DNA of 64,000 nucleotides from JALYLC01 sp963743275 (GTDB lineage: Bacteria; Actinomycetota; Thermoleophilia; Gaiellales; JALYLC01): positions 124,001 to 188,000 of the forward strand of contig CAVUPB010000005.1 of assembly GCA_963743275.1 (NCBI GenBank), read 5' to 3'. Of the stretch, positions 16,511 through 24,499 are shown one piece after another. The notes below the pieces were generated by a model. The model had not been told where the DNA came from. It was given only the letters and a program-made list of their open reading frames with translations, and did no database searches. Positions within the stretch are counted from its first letter, which is position 1, and the number at the start of each line of letters is the position of its first letter. The position numbers were made by a program, and so were the translations under genes.

Positions 16511-17122
16511 ATGGCGCAGGGCAACGGCAGGACATCCAAGAAGGTCACCTTCCTCCCGGCCGGCCTCGACCGCGCAGCGAGCGAGGATCTCGTCGGCATC
16601 CTCCAGGCCCGTCTCGTCTCGCTGATCGACCTGGGCCTGACGCTCAAGCACATCCACTGGAACGTCGTCGGGCCGCACTTCATCGGCGTGCACACGATGC
16701 TCGACCCCCAGGCGGCACGCGTGCAGGAGCTGATCGACCAGCTGGCCGAGCGCATCACGACGCTCGGCGGCAGCCCCGACGGCCGCCCCGGCACGCTGGT
16801 GAAGCAGCGCACGTGGGACGACTACAGCCTCGGCCGCGATCTCGTCGACGCGCATCTCGGCGCGCTCGACCAGGTCTACGTCGGCGTGATCACGTCGCAT
16901 CGCGAGGCGATCGCCGAGACCGAGACGATCGACCCGGTCACGCAGGACATCCTGATCGGGCAGACCGAGGACCTCGAGCAGTTCCACTGGTTCGTGCGCG
17001 CCCACCTCGAGGACGCGGGCGGCCGCCTCGCCGACGCCGGAAGCTCCAGCGAGAAGACCGCCGCCGCGGCAAGCGCCCGCCGCGCGACGGACACGCCGAA
17101 GGCGGCGCGCAAGCGCGCGTGA
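16511..17122 (+). CDS. dps: Dps: starvation-induced DNA-binding ferritin
   Basis: A 203-residue Dps. All five ferroxidase ligands at the dimer interface can be placed: His49 in HIHWNVVGPHF, His61, Asp65 (VHTMLD), and Asp76 and Glu80 in LIDQLAERI. The protein stores iron while consuming hydrogen peroxide and forms a 12-subunit shell. The C-terminal extension of about 30 residues is Lys/Arg/Ala-rich (ARRATDTPKAARKRA), a tail that in other Dps proteins binds DNA. It is preceded by AAAGGG and by a likely stress promoter. The IS481 element has inserted 21 bp behind its stop codon, so the gene itself is intact. Confidence 0.93.
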   Translation: MAQGNGRTSKKVTFLPAGLDRAASEDLVGILQARLVSLIDLGLTLKHIHWNVVGPHFIGVHTMLDPQAARVQELIDQLAERITTLGGSPDGRPGTLVKQRTWDDYSLGRDLVDAHLGALDQVYVGVITSHREAIAETETIDPVTQDILIGQTEDLEQFHWFVRAHLEDAGGRLADAGSSSEKTAAAASARRATDTPKAARKRA

Positions 17123-17149
17123 CCGCGGCGCACTGACGCCCTACCTAGC

Positions 17150-18210
17150 TGTCCTGCCTAGGGACGTTGTGAACGGCTGAGGGTTCTGTCCGGCCCTCCT
17201 TCGAGGCTGTGTGGGTCTTGCCGGACTCACGCTCGAAGGAGGGCTCGGATGCTCGTGCACGCTAACGCCAAGCTCGGCTTGGCTGGGCGGCTCGCGCTGG
17301 TGCGCGCGCTCGAAGATGGCCTCACGATGAGAGCCGCGGCAGCGGCCTTCAGCGGTTCGCCGGCGACCGCGCATCGCTGGTGGCACCGCTGGATCGACGG
17401 AGGGCGTCAGCCGCAGTCGCTGCTCGATCGCTCGAGCCGGCCGCGATCCTCGCCGCGGCTCTTGGCGCCCGAGCTGGCGGAGCGGATCTGCGCCTGCCGG
17501 CGTGAGACCGGCTGGGAGCCGCGGCTGGTCGCGGGCGCCACCGGCTTTGCGCACTCGACCGTCTCGAGGGTGCTCTGGCGCGCCGGGCTCTCACGCCGAG
17601 AAGCCGCGATCCGGGAGCCCGCCAACCGCTACGAGTGGCCCTGCCCCGGCGATCTGCTGCACATGGATATCTCGCGCTACGCGCGCTTCGAGCAGCCGGG
17701 GCATGCCATCACCGGCGACCGCTCGCGGCACTCGCGTGGCTGGGGGCAAGCGAAGAGCCGCGTCGGCTACGACTCCGTCCACGCCGTCGTCGACGACCAC
17801 TCGCGGCTGGCGTACGTCGAGCTCTGCGACGACGAGACGGCCGTCACCGTGACCGGCTTCATGGAGCACGCCCTGGCCCTCTACGCGCGCCACAGGATCC
17901 ACGCCAAGCGCGTCATGACCGACAACGCCCTTCACCTACGTCAAGAACCGCTCGCTGCGCGAACTGCTCGCCGATCGCGGCATCTCGCACCTCACGACTC
18001 AGCCCTACCGGCCCCGCACCAACGGCAAGGTCGAACGCTTCCACCAGACCATGGCCCGCGAATGGGCCTACGGCCTCACCTACCGCTCACATCGACACCG
18101 CGCCCAAGCGCTGCCACACTGGCTCGACCACGACAACCGGCACCGCCCGCACAGCGCAATCGGAGACCGACCCCCGATCAGCCGCGTTCACAACCTGCCT
18201 AGGCAGGACA
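17150..18210 (+). mobile_element. IS481-family insertion sequence, 1061 bp
   Basis: The ends are near-perfect inverted repeats: TGTCCTGCCTAGGGAC then GTTGTGAACG at 17150-17175, and its complement at 18185-18210, 24 of 26 bases matching. The element is flanked by an exact 6-bp direct repeat CCTAGC (17144-17149 and 18211-18216), which fits the NCTAGN target and 6-bp duplication known for IS481. Intact ends and duplication point to a fairly recent insertion. It carries one transposase gene, now frameshifted. It sits between dps and the convergent GerMN gene, with the right-hand target copy forming the latter's stop codon. Confidence 0.92.
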
Positions 18211-18215
18211 CCTAG
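17249..18215 (+). pseudogene. IS481-family DDE transposase, frameshifted near 17929
   Basis: Starts at ATG 17249 after a strong ribosome-binding site (GGAGG). N-terminal helix-turn-helix (LALVRALEDGLTMRAAAAAF, then SPATAHRWWHRW), then an integrase core with catalytic Asp in LLHMDISRYARF, second Asp in VMTDNA and Glu in GKVERFHQTMAREW. One extra C near 17929 breaks the frame after VMTDNA; the continuation FTYVKNRSLRELLADRG is in the next frame and ends at TAG 18213-18215. All three catalytic residues survive, so either a sequencing error or a single recent mutation explains the break. The stop codon lies outside the element, in the duplicated target CCTAGC. Confidence 0.85.
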
Positions 18216-19037
18216 CGGCGGAACGCGACCGGGATCCGCACGGTGTGGATGGGCGAGCCGTCCTTGGCGGAGCGCTCGAAGACGACGACGCTGCCGTGTG
18301 CCGCGCCGCTCCAGCCGAAGGGGACGACAACCCGGAAGCGGCCGCGGCAACCCGTGCCGCAGGACGCGTGAACGGTCCTGTGCACGAGCACGTGCCCGTC
18401 CGCAGCGAGCAGGCGAAGCTCGAAGGTCGCCTCGAACACGTCGGCGCTTCCGGTGAGATGCAACGGGCTCTTGACCGAATCGCCGACGGCGGGCCATTCC
18501 ACGAGGATCGGGGGCGCCCACTGCTCGTAATCTGCGCGCGTCTGCGGAGTTCGCAGGAGGATGCCCTCACCCGAGAACACGCTCACGGGACGCCCGTCGA
18601 GCAGGAGCCGCACGGAGTGCACGCTCGGGAATTGCGTCACCGTGTAGACGAGCTGGGCGAGCCGCGCGAACATCGTCGCCGAGCCTCCACCGGAGGCAAA
18701 TCGCCCCGTCAGGTCGACGCCGGCGACGCCGTGGTCGAGCGAGACTCCGCGCAGGCGCGTTCCGGCGGGGATCTGCGACCCCAGCCCGGCCAGGCGCTCG
18801 GCGCTCGACGGGCCGCGTACCAGCAGCTTCACCGCAGCGGCAACCGGCGCCGCCGAGCGCGGCACGCGCTCGTGCGCGACGCCCAGCTTCTCGCCGCGCA
18901 GAAGGTAGAGCGCGACCGTGCGGGTCGGCGGCAGGCGCTGCGCGCCTCGGTGCGGCCGACGCGGTCGTTGCCAGGAGCGCGAGAAGCGCCGTGAACGCGA
19001 TGACGCCGGAGTACGTCCGGCCCGTGGTGGTCGTCAT
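18212..19037 (-). pseudogene. secreted GerMN / Gmad2 domain protein, frameshifted near 18935
   Basis: Start ATG 19037 gives a signal peptide (GVIAFTALLALLATTASAAPR). One extra base near 18935 then shifts the frame; the continuation QRLPPTRTVALYLLRGEKLG opens a GerMN domain (to about GVDLTGRFASGGGSATM...LLLDGRPV), followed by a Gmad2 immunoglobulin-like domain (PPILVEWPAVGDSVKSPLHL to VFERSAKDGSP). GerMN/Gmad2 proteins in actinobacteria are exported and linked to the envelope; they take their name from spore-germination proteins, which does not imply sporulation here. About 275 residues when joined. Its TAG stop (18214-18212) lies in the IS481 target duplication, so the insertion left the coding sequence unchanged. 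Confidence 0.75.
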
Positions 19038-19226
19038 TGAACGAGAGCATCTCGCGCAGGTCACCGCGCCGAATCGGGGAGTCCGCCACATTCGCTGCGG
19101 GAATCCCGCGCCCCGGCGGGCCTCGCCGGCGACCTGTCCCCGGGCCGGCGCGACGGCGTCGGAGGGATCCCTCGCACGCCTGACCGATGGAGGAATGCGG
19201 ATCTGCGCGGGCTGGCAGGGTCGCGA

Positions 19227-19299
19227 TGCGCCCGGTAGGAATCGAACCTACGACCTTGCGCTCCGGAGGCGCACGCTCTATCCCCTGAGCTACGGGCGC
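19227..19299 (-). tRNA. tRNA-Arg (anticodon CCG)
   Basis: The minus strand folds as a complete tRNA of 73 nt: acceptor stem GCGCCCG/CGGGCGC with discriminator A, D arm GCTC...GAGC, anticodon stem TGCGC/GCGCA with loop CTCCGGA (anticodon CCG, reads CGG), five-base variable region, and T arm GTAGG TTCGAAT CCTAC. CCA is not encoded. Confidence 0.96.
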
Positions 19300-19358
19300 G
19301 ACGCGACGGACCGTAGCATCCCCCGGCGCAGGGAGGGCCGAGACCGCCGATCACGGAT

Positions 19359-19388
19359 TCCATACAGATCGGGCCGCCCAGCTCACAA
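19359..19388 (-). promoter_or_regulatory. possible housekeeping promoter for the tRNA gene
   Basis: Reading the minus strand, TTGTGA (19388-19383) and TATGGA (19364-19359) are separated by 18 nt and lie about 60 nt upstream of tRNA-Arg, close to the -35/-10 consensus. It is unusual in being AT-richer than its surroundings. Purely a motif match. Confidence 0.35.
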
Positions 19389-19496
19389 ATGCGCTGCGAA
19401 TGCTTACGCGCGGCCCCTTGATCCCTCACCTTCGGGTGCGAGCGTGGGAATCGGGCACCGAACACGTGCACCGAGACCTCAGGGAAAGGGAGACCC

Positions 19497-20264
19497 ATGT
19501 TCCGCACGATCCGTCTCACCGCAGCCGCACTTGCAGTCGCGGCCGCCAGCCTCACCATCGTCGGCTCCGCCGGCGCTCATGCTCGCGGCACGGCCTACGA
19601 GTTCCGCGGCACCGCCGTCGTCGCCCCTGGCACCGGTGCAACGCAGATCCAGGTCCAGGTGACGGGCGGCAACCGCGCGGCGCTCAAGGCGCTGCTCGGG
19701 GCCGCGCAGCCCACGACCTTCACCACCGACGCGCATACCCGCTGGATCAGCGTCCACGGCAACACGCCCGTGCTCGCCGCGTCCGACACCGTGCTCGCCG
19801 GCGACGACGTGCGCGTTCTCGTGCGCGCTCCCTGGCACACGCCGCTCGCCACGCTCGTGGCGACGCCCGCCGCGAGCGTGACCGACCTCTCGGCGCGCAC
19901 GCGCCCGACCGGCCGTCTCTTCCTGTTCGGCGCGACCGCAGCGGCGATCGACACGACCGCGCACACGATCACGGTCGACGTCAACTACGGCAACTGGCGC
20001 GGCCTCTTCGCGCTGCTCGGCCAGCCCGTGCACCAGACGTTCACCTACGACGCCAACACCGTGTTCCTGAAGTGGCGCCACGGCGTGCCGATCGGCGTCG
20101 ACCCCAGCGTCATCCACGCCGGCGACCCGCTGACGCTGCGCGTCTTCGGCGCCACCTGGAACACCCCGCTCCCGACGCTGCTCGCGACGCCGCTCTGGCG
20201 CGTCAAGCTGGGCGAGCCGATGCGGCTCGCGCTGCGCGACGGCGCAGAGCTGCCCGCCACCTGA
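19497..20264 (+). CDS. secreted two-domain beta-barrel protein, function unknown
   Basis: A 255-residue exported protein with a signal peptide (TAAALAVAAASLTIVGSAGAHA) and good ribosome-binding site (GGGAAAGGGAGA). Two repeated halves have the same plan: FRGTAVVAPGTGATQIQVQV...DDVRVLVRAPWHTPLATLVATP and FGATAAAIDTTAHTITVDV...GDPLTLRVFGATWNTPLPTLLATP. The AGDDVRVLVRAP / AGDPLTLRVFGA pattern resembles the small OB-fold/DUF5666-like domains of secreted proteins. No catalytic motif is seen. A hairpin terminator follows 70 bp after the stop. Confidence 0.7.
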   Translation: MFRTIRLTAAALAVAAASLTIVGSAGAHARGTAYEFRGTAVVAPGTGATQIQVQVTGGNRAALKALLGAAQPTTFTTDAHTRWISVHGNTPVLAASDTVLAGDDVRVLVRAPWHTPLATLVATPAASVTDLSARTRPTGRLFLFGATAAAIDTTAHTITVDVNYGNWRGLFALLGQPVHQTFTYDANTVFLKWRHGVPIGVDPSVIHAGDPLTLRVFGATWNTPLPTLLATPLWRVKLGEPMRLALRDGAELPAT

Positions 20265-20333
20265 TCGACCACCCCGCGGGGACCCCTCCCCCGCACCCCT
20301 CAGCCGCGGCCCAGCGCCGCGACATCCCCCTCC

Positions 20334-20363
20334 CACGGGGCCGGCCGCGAGGCCGGCCCCGTG
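20334..20363 (+). terminator. hairpin terminator
   Basis: CACGGGGCCGGCC (20334-20346) pairs perfectly with GGCCGGCCCCGTG (20351-20363) across a GCGA tetraloop and is followed by GTCGTTGT. It lies between the secreted-protein gene and the HIT gene, both on the plus strand, and overlaps the region just upstream of the HIT start. Confidence 0.75.
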
Positions 20364-20383
20364 GTCGTTGTAGCCTCCCCGTC

Positions 20384-20860
20384 GTGGAGCGTCTCTGGGC
20401 ACCCTGGCGGCTGAGCTACGTGACCGGCGAGCGGCCGGACGGCTGCGTCTTCTGCAATCACCTGCCGCAGAGCGACGAGGATGCCCTGATCGTCCACCGC
20501 GGCGAGCGCTGCTACGTCGTGCTCAACCTCTACCCGTTCGGCAGCGGGCACCTCATGGTCGTGCCCTACCGGCACGTCGCGTCGCCGGGGGCGCTCGACG
20601 CGGAGGAGCGGGCGGAGATGTGGCAGCTGCTCGACGACTCGCTCAAGGCGATCGAGGGGGCGCTCGGCGCCCAGGGTCACAACGTCGGCTTCAACCTCGG
20701 CGCCGCCGCGGGCGCAGGCGTCGCCGACCACCTCCACCTCCACGTCGTGCCCCGCTGGGCCGGCGACTACAACTTCATGCCCGTGCTGGCCGACGTGAAG
20801 GTGATGCCGCAGTACCTCGCCGAGACGCGTGCGGCGCTGGTCGCCGCCTGGCCGACGTAG
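20384..20860 (+). CDS. HIT-family nucleotide hydrolase/phosphorylase
   Basis: A 158-residue HIT protein starting at GTG 20384 (MERLWAPWRLSYVTG). It has the histidine triad HLHLHVVPRW at about residue 118, an N-terminal zinc pair CVFC and GHLMVVPYRH. The N-terminal RLWAPWR and length resemble the actinobacterial Ap4A phosphorylase group, which splits dinucleoside polyphosphates, but the exact substrate is not certain. Its stop codon lies within the left arm of a MITE-like repeat, so that repeat forms its 3' end. Confidence 0.85.
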   Translation: MERLWAPWRLSYVTGERPDGCVFCNHLPQSDEDALIVHRGERCYVVLNLYPFGSGHLMVVPYRHVASPGALDAEERAEMWQLLDDSLKAIEGALGAQGHNVGFNLGAAAGAGVADHLHLHVVPRWAGDYNFMPVLADVKVMPQYLAETRAALVAAWPT

Positions 20861-21016
20861 GGCCCGTCTCGGTAGGGCGTGTGGGTCTGGCGAGTGGCGA
20901 GGGTCGTCTGGGGCGCGATCGGCCCGCGGCCCGATCAGGACGATCTTGCAAGGGTCGATCGCGTTCCAGGCGGCGCTCGACGCCGCCAGGCGCCGCGCCC
21001 TACCGAGACGGGCCCT
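20859..21016. repeat. MITE-like element, 158 bp with 21-bp perfect terminal inverted repeats
   Basis: The left end (20859-20879, beginning AGGGCCCGTCTCGGTAGGGC) and right end (20996-21016) are exact complements over 21 bp. The 116 bp between contain a smaller inverted repeat, GGCGGCG ctcga CGCCGCC. No gene fits inside. The element fills the whole gap between the HIT and phosphomannomutase genes and overlaps the HIT stop codon. No clear target duplication is visible. It is either a non-autonomous transposable element or a large hairpin acting as a terminator. Confidence 0.7.
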
Positions 21017-21028
21017 TAGCATGCGCGC

Positions 21029-22384
21029 ATGACGCTCGATCCCTCCGTCTTCAAGGCCTACGACGTCCGCGGCATCGTCCCCGACGAGCTCGACGCCGAC
21101 GGCGTGTACCGCATCGTGCGCGCGTACGTCGACGAGTTCGAGCCGCACAGCATGGCGATCGGCCGCGACATGCGGCTGACATCGCCCGAGCTCTGCGAGG
21201 CGGCCGTCAAGGCGGCGCTCGATGCCGGCTGCGACGTCGACGAGATCGGCCTCGTGGGCACCGAGATGCTGTACTTCGCGGTCTGCGAGCACGGCTACGA
21301 GGGCGGGCTCATCGTGACCGCCTCGCACAATCCCAAGCAGTACAACGGCATGAAGATCGTGCGCCGCGGGGCGCTGCCGCTGGGCGGCGACGGCGGCATC
21401 GAGAAGGTCCGCGACCGCGCCCTCGCGGGCGAGTTCCGCACGCCCAAGGCCGAGGGCAAGCGCTCGCAGCGCGACGTGCTGCAGGGGTTCGCCGAGCGTT
21501 GCCTGGCGATCGTCGACGTCGACGCGATCGCGCCGCTGCACGTCGTGCTCGACGGCGCCAACGGCATGGCCGGCACGATGATGGAGCCGATCCTCGCGCG
21601 CCTGCCGCTCACGGCCGAGCGCTGCAACTTCGAGCCCGACGGGACGTTCCCGCACTACCAGCCGAACCCCCTGCTCGAGGAGAACCGCCGCTTCATCATC
21701 GGCGAGGTCAAGCGCACCGGCGCCGACCTCGGCATCGCCTGGGACGGCGACGCCGACCGCTGCTTCTTCATCGACGACACGGGCGAGTTCGTGCCGGGTG
21801 ACTTCATCACCGCGCTCGTGGCCGAGTCGATGCTCGCGAAGCACCCCGGCGAGACGATCCTCTACGACCTGCGCGCCTCGCGGGCGGTGCCCGACATCGT
21901 CGAGCGCGCCGGTGGCACGGCGATCGCGAGCCGCGTCGGCCACGCCTTCATCAAGCACCGCCTGCGCAAGGAGAACGCCATCTTCGCGGGCGAGGTCTCG
22001 GGCCACTACTACTTCCGCGACTTCTACGGCGTGGACACGGGCATCGTGCCCGCGCTCGTCGTCCTCGAGCTCGTCTCGCGCTCCGGCAAGAAGCTCTCGC
22101 AGCTGCTCGCGCCGCTGCACGAGCGCTACCACCTCTCGGGCGAGATCAACTCGACCGTGGCCGACGTGCCGCTCAAGCTCCAGGAGCTCAAGGAGCGCTA
22201 CGGCGCGCGCGGCGAGGGCGGGCGGATCACGCACCTCGACGGCGTCTCGGTCGACTTCGACGACTGGCACTTCAACGTGCGCCCCTCCAACACCGAGCCG
22301 CTGCTGCGGCTCAACCTCGAGGCGTATTCGGCGGCCGAGATGGAGCGCCGCCGCGACGAGGTGCTCGCCCTCATCCGCTCGTGA
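21029..22384 (+). CDS. manB: phosphomannomutase/phosphoglucomutase
   Basis: A 451-residue alpha-D-phosphohexomutase with the four expected domains: the phospho-serine loop TASHNPKQYNG (Ser99), the magnesium site DGDADR, the sugar-binding GEVSGHYYFRD and the C-terminal phosphate site RPSNTEPLLRLN. It interconverts mannose-6-P/mannose-1-P (and often glucose phosphates), feeding GDP-mannose and other sugar nucleotides for cell-envelope glycans. The stop overlaps the start of the thioesterase gene (GTGA), beginning a three-gene coupled unit. Confidence 0.93.
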   Translation: MTLDPSVFKAYDVRGIVPDELDADGVYRIVRAYVDEFEPHSMAIGRDMRLTSPELCEAAVKAALDAGCDVDEIGLVGTEMLYFAVCEHGYEGGLIVTASHNPKQYNGMKIVRRGALPLGGDGGIEKVRDRALAGEFRTPKAEGKRSQRDVLQGFAERCLAIVDVDAIAPLHVVLDGANGMAGTMMEPILARLPLTAERCNFEPDGTFPHYQPNPLLEENRRFIIGEVKRTGADLGIAWDGDADRCFFIDDTGEFVPGDFITALVAESMLAKHPGETILYDLRASRAVPDIVERAGGTAIASRVGHAFIKHRLRKENAIFAGEVSGHYYFRDFYGVDTGIVPALVVLELVSRSGKKLSQLLAPLHERYHLSGEINSTVADVPLKLQELKERYGARGEGGRITHLDGVSVDFDDWHFNVRPSNTEPLLRLNLEAYSAAEMERRRDEVLALIRS

Positions 22385-22821
22385 GCGCCGGGCCGACGAC
22401 CGCGCGGCCCCCGTACGCCTTCTCGGCCAGGATGCGCGTCGGCTTCGACGAGACCGACGCCCAGGCGGTCGTCTACTACGGCCGCTACTTCCCCTACTTC
22501 GACCGCGCGCGCGTCGAGTACCAGCGGCATCTGCGGCTCCTGCACTCGCTCGCGCCGGGCCTCGAGTTCGTGATGCGTCACGTCTCGTGCGAGTACGAGG
22601 CGCCCGCGCGCTTCGACGACGAGATCGAGGTCTTCATCCGCACCGCCGCGATCGGGCGGACGTCGTGGCGCTGGGAGATGGCCGTCCACCAGTGCGAGTC
22701 GGGCGCGCTGCTGGCGCACGCCGAGCAGGTCATGGTGCTGATCGACCGCAACGCGCGCCGCCCCGAGCCCGTCCCCGAGCACATCCGCGACGCCGTTTCC
22801 GCGTTCGAGGGCCCCGTATGA
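22381..22821 (+). CDS. acyl-CoA thioesterase, hotdog fold (4HBT/YbgC-like)
   Basis: A 146-residue single hotdog domain. The active-site stretch FDETDAQAVVYYGRYFPYFD contains the Asp-x-x-x-x-x-x-x-x-Tyr/Gly pattern of 4-hydroxybenzoyl-CoA thioesterase-like enzymes, followed by the central helix (DRARVEYQRHLRLL) and strands ending AEQVMVLIDRNARR. Starts at GTG 22381 overlapping the manB stop, and ends in ATGA overlap with the next gene. Substrate acyl group not predictable. Confidence 0.82.
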   Translation: MSAGPTTARPPYAFSARMRVGFDETDAQAVVYYGRYFPYFDRARVEYQRHLRLLHSLAPGLEFVMRHVSCEYEAPARFDDEIEVFIRTAAIGRTSWRWEMAVHQCESGALLAHAEQVMVLIDRNARRPEPVPEHIRDAVSAFEGPV

Positions 22822-23171
22822 CCCTCGACGCGCGCGTGCAGGCGGTCATCGACGGCGGCGAGGAAGCCGACGACATCCTGCGCGGCGCGCTCGCGGCGCT
22901 GCACGAGGGCACGGGCGCCTCGTGGAGCGCGATCGCGTTCGTCGAGGAGGGCCGCATGGCGATCGGCCCGCTGATCGGCAGCGCACCGGGCGGCGAGCCC
23001 GCACCGGCGCTGGCCGTGCCGATCGACTACCGCGGCGACACCGTCGCCGCGCTCTGGTTCGGGAGCGCCCCCGCGGCCGCGATGACGGCCGAGCTCGAGC
23101 GCGCCGCCGACCTGCTCGCGCCGTTCTGCCTCGTCGGCTGGGACACCGGCGGCGAGGAGTGGGTGCCCTGA
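22818..23171 (+). CDS. small GAF-like protein, function unknown
   Basis: A 117-residue protein whose layout resembles a single short GAF domain: an N-terminal helix pair (RVQAVIDGGEEADDILRGAL), strand WSAIAFVEEGRMAIGPLIG, then LAVPIDYRGDTVAALWFGSAP and a C-terminal helix AELERAADLLAPF. GAF domains bind small ligands or sense redox state, but no cysteines or cofactor residues stand out. Coupled to the thioesterase by ATGA overlap, and ends 4 bp from the convergent PH-domain gene. Confidence 0.6.
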   Translation: MTLDARVQAVIDGGEEADDILRGALAALHEGTGASWSAIAFVEEGRMAIGPLIGSAPGGEPAPALAVPIDYRGDTVAALWFGSAPAAAMTAELERAADLLAPFCLVGWDTGGEEWVP

Positions 23172-23175
23172 CGGG

Positions 23176-23700
23176 CTAGACGCCGTGCTGGATCTGCGTG
23201 CCGCCGCCCGCGGCGGCGTGCCCCTGCATCGCGGCGCGCTGGAGCTCGGCGACCTGGCGCGCCAGCCCCGCGGGATCGTTGATGCCGGTGAACTTGAAGT
23301 CGAAGTCGTCGCCGGCGGCGGTGTCGAAGTCGACGAGGCCGACGCCGAGCATCCGCTCGAGGAAGCTCTGGTAGGTCTTGACGTTCTGCAGGCGCTCGTA
23401 CGACGTCGCGTGATCCGCGCGCGACAGGATGCCCTGGCGGATGTTGATGCGCTGGTTCGTGACCACGTACTGCGTGTCGATCCGCTGCAGCCAGCCTGCG
23501 AGCAGCACCAGCAGCAGCAGGATGATGGTGGCGAGCCAGAGCCACCACACGGGCACGTCGGCGCTCGTCGTGCTGTCGACGATCTGACCGCCGACGCCCG
23601 GCACGAGTGCCAGCACGCCCCACTTGATGTAGAAGGCGAGCATGGAGCGCCACGACGGGCGCCCTTCCCACACGATCTGTTCACCGTCCAGCAGTTCCAT
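23176..23700 (-). CDS. membrane protein with bacterial PH domain
   Basis: A 174-residue protein. GEQIVWEGRPSWRS at the N-terminus, two hydrophobic segments (about 22-40 and 50-72) and a bPH2-like domain (TQYVVTNQRINIRQGILSRADHATSYERLQNVKT...) are the classic arrangement of YdbS/YdbT-type proteins. The last 45 residues (GINDPAGLARQVAELQRAA) end in a Gly/Gln-rich tail. Function unknown. It follows the ABC permease by 31 nt and likely ends the long minus-strand transcription unit. Its TAG stop is part of a CTAG. Confidence 0.75.
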   Translation of the reverse strand: MELLDGEQIVWEGRPSWRSMLAFYIKWGVLALVPGVGGQIVDSTTSADVPVWWLWLATIILLLLVLLAGWLQRIDTQYVVTNQRINIRQGILSRADHATSYERLQNVKTYQSFLERMLGVGLVDFDTAAGDDFDFKFTGINDPAGLARQVAELQRAAMQGHAAAGGGTQIQHGV

Positions 23701-23731
23701 GGCGCGACAGTACCAGCGGGACCCGTCGTCG

Positions 23732-24499
23732 TCAGCCGGAGACCGCGCGCCGGAACGCGCGCGTCGCCAGCGGCATCGTGATCGCGCCGATGATCAGCGA
23801 GGTCAGGAGCGCACCGCCGATCGCGTGCCAGTCCCAGTGGCTCGACATGAGCGCCCGGTCGGCCGTGATCAGGTAGTTGACCGGGTTGAACGTGTTGAAC
23901 CACTGCAGCCAGTTCGGCAGCAGGTCGTGCGGCATGAACGCCGTCGAGCCGAAGTAGAGCGGGAACGTGAGCACGCCGGCCGCGGCCGTGACCTCGGGAT
24001 TGCGCGTGCGCAGCGCGACGTTGAGCGAGATCCCCGACCAGGCCGCGCCGAAGATCGCCGCCAGCGCGAGCATGCCGAGCAGGCCGAGGACGCCCGTCGC
24101 GATGTGCGCGCCGAGCAGCAGCGCGAGGACGATCACGACGAGCGACTGCACGGCGAGGCGCGTGGCATCGGTCAGCAGGAGCCCGAGCACGATCGCCGCA
24201 CGGCTGATCGGCGCGACCCGCAGCTTGTCGAAGAAGCCGGTGTCGATGTCCTGCACCATCTGGAATCCCGCGCCGCCGGCGCCCGCGAGCACCGTCAGCG
24301 AGAGCACGCCCGCCGTCATGAACTGCACCGACGAGCGCGCCGGATAGCCGGGCAGCTGCGTCACGCGCGAGAGCACGGCGGTCAGCAGCACGAGCTGCAT
24401 GACCGGGCCGATGACCGGGAACGCGATGCGCGTGGGGACGCGCGGGATCTCACGCAGCGCGCGCTGGAAGAGCACGCCCGATTCCACGACGAGCCGCAT
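23732..24499 (-). CDS. ABC-2 type exporter permease (DrrB-like)
   Basis: A 255-residue integral membrane protein with six predicted helices, starting with a cytoplasmic segment and ending with the ABC-2 signature-like LPNWLQWFNTFNPVNYLITADRAL before the last helix. It pairs with the ATPase encoded just upstream, with which it shares an ATGA overlap. DrrAB-type exporters pump drugs, lipids or polyketides; the cargo cannot be deduced. Confidence 0.85.
   Translation of the reverse strand: MRLVVESGVLFQRALREIPRVPTRIAFPVIGPVMQLVLLTAVLSRVTQLPGYPARSSVQFMTAGVLSLTVLAGAGGAGFQMVQDIDTGFFDKLRVAPISRAAIVLGLLLTDATRLAVQSLVVIVLALLLGAHIATGVLGLLGMLALAAIFGAAWSGISLNVALRTRNPEVTAAAGVLTFPLYFGSTAFMPHDLLPNWLQWFNTFNPVNYLITADRALMSSHWDWHAIGGALLTSLIIGAITMPLATRAFRRAVSG

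Noticed and set aside
18829..19091. Separate small genes in other frames upstream of the GerMN gene
   Set aside because: The signal peptide and GerMN domain join into one gene if one base near 18935 is removed; the other frames give Arg-rich noise.
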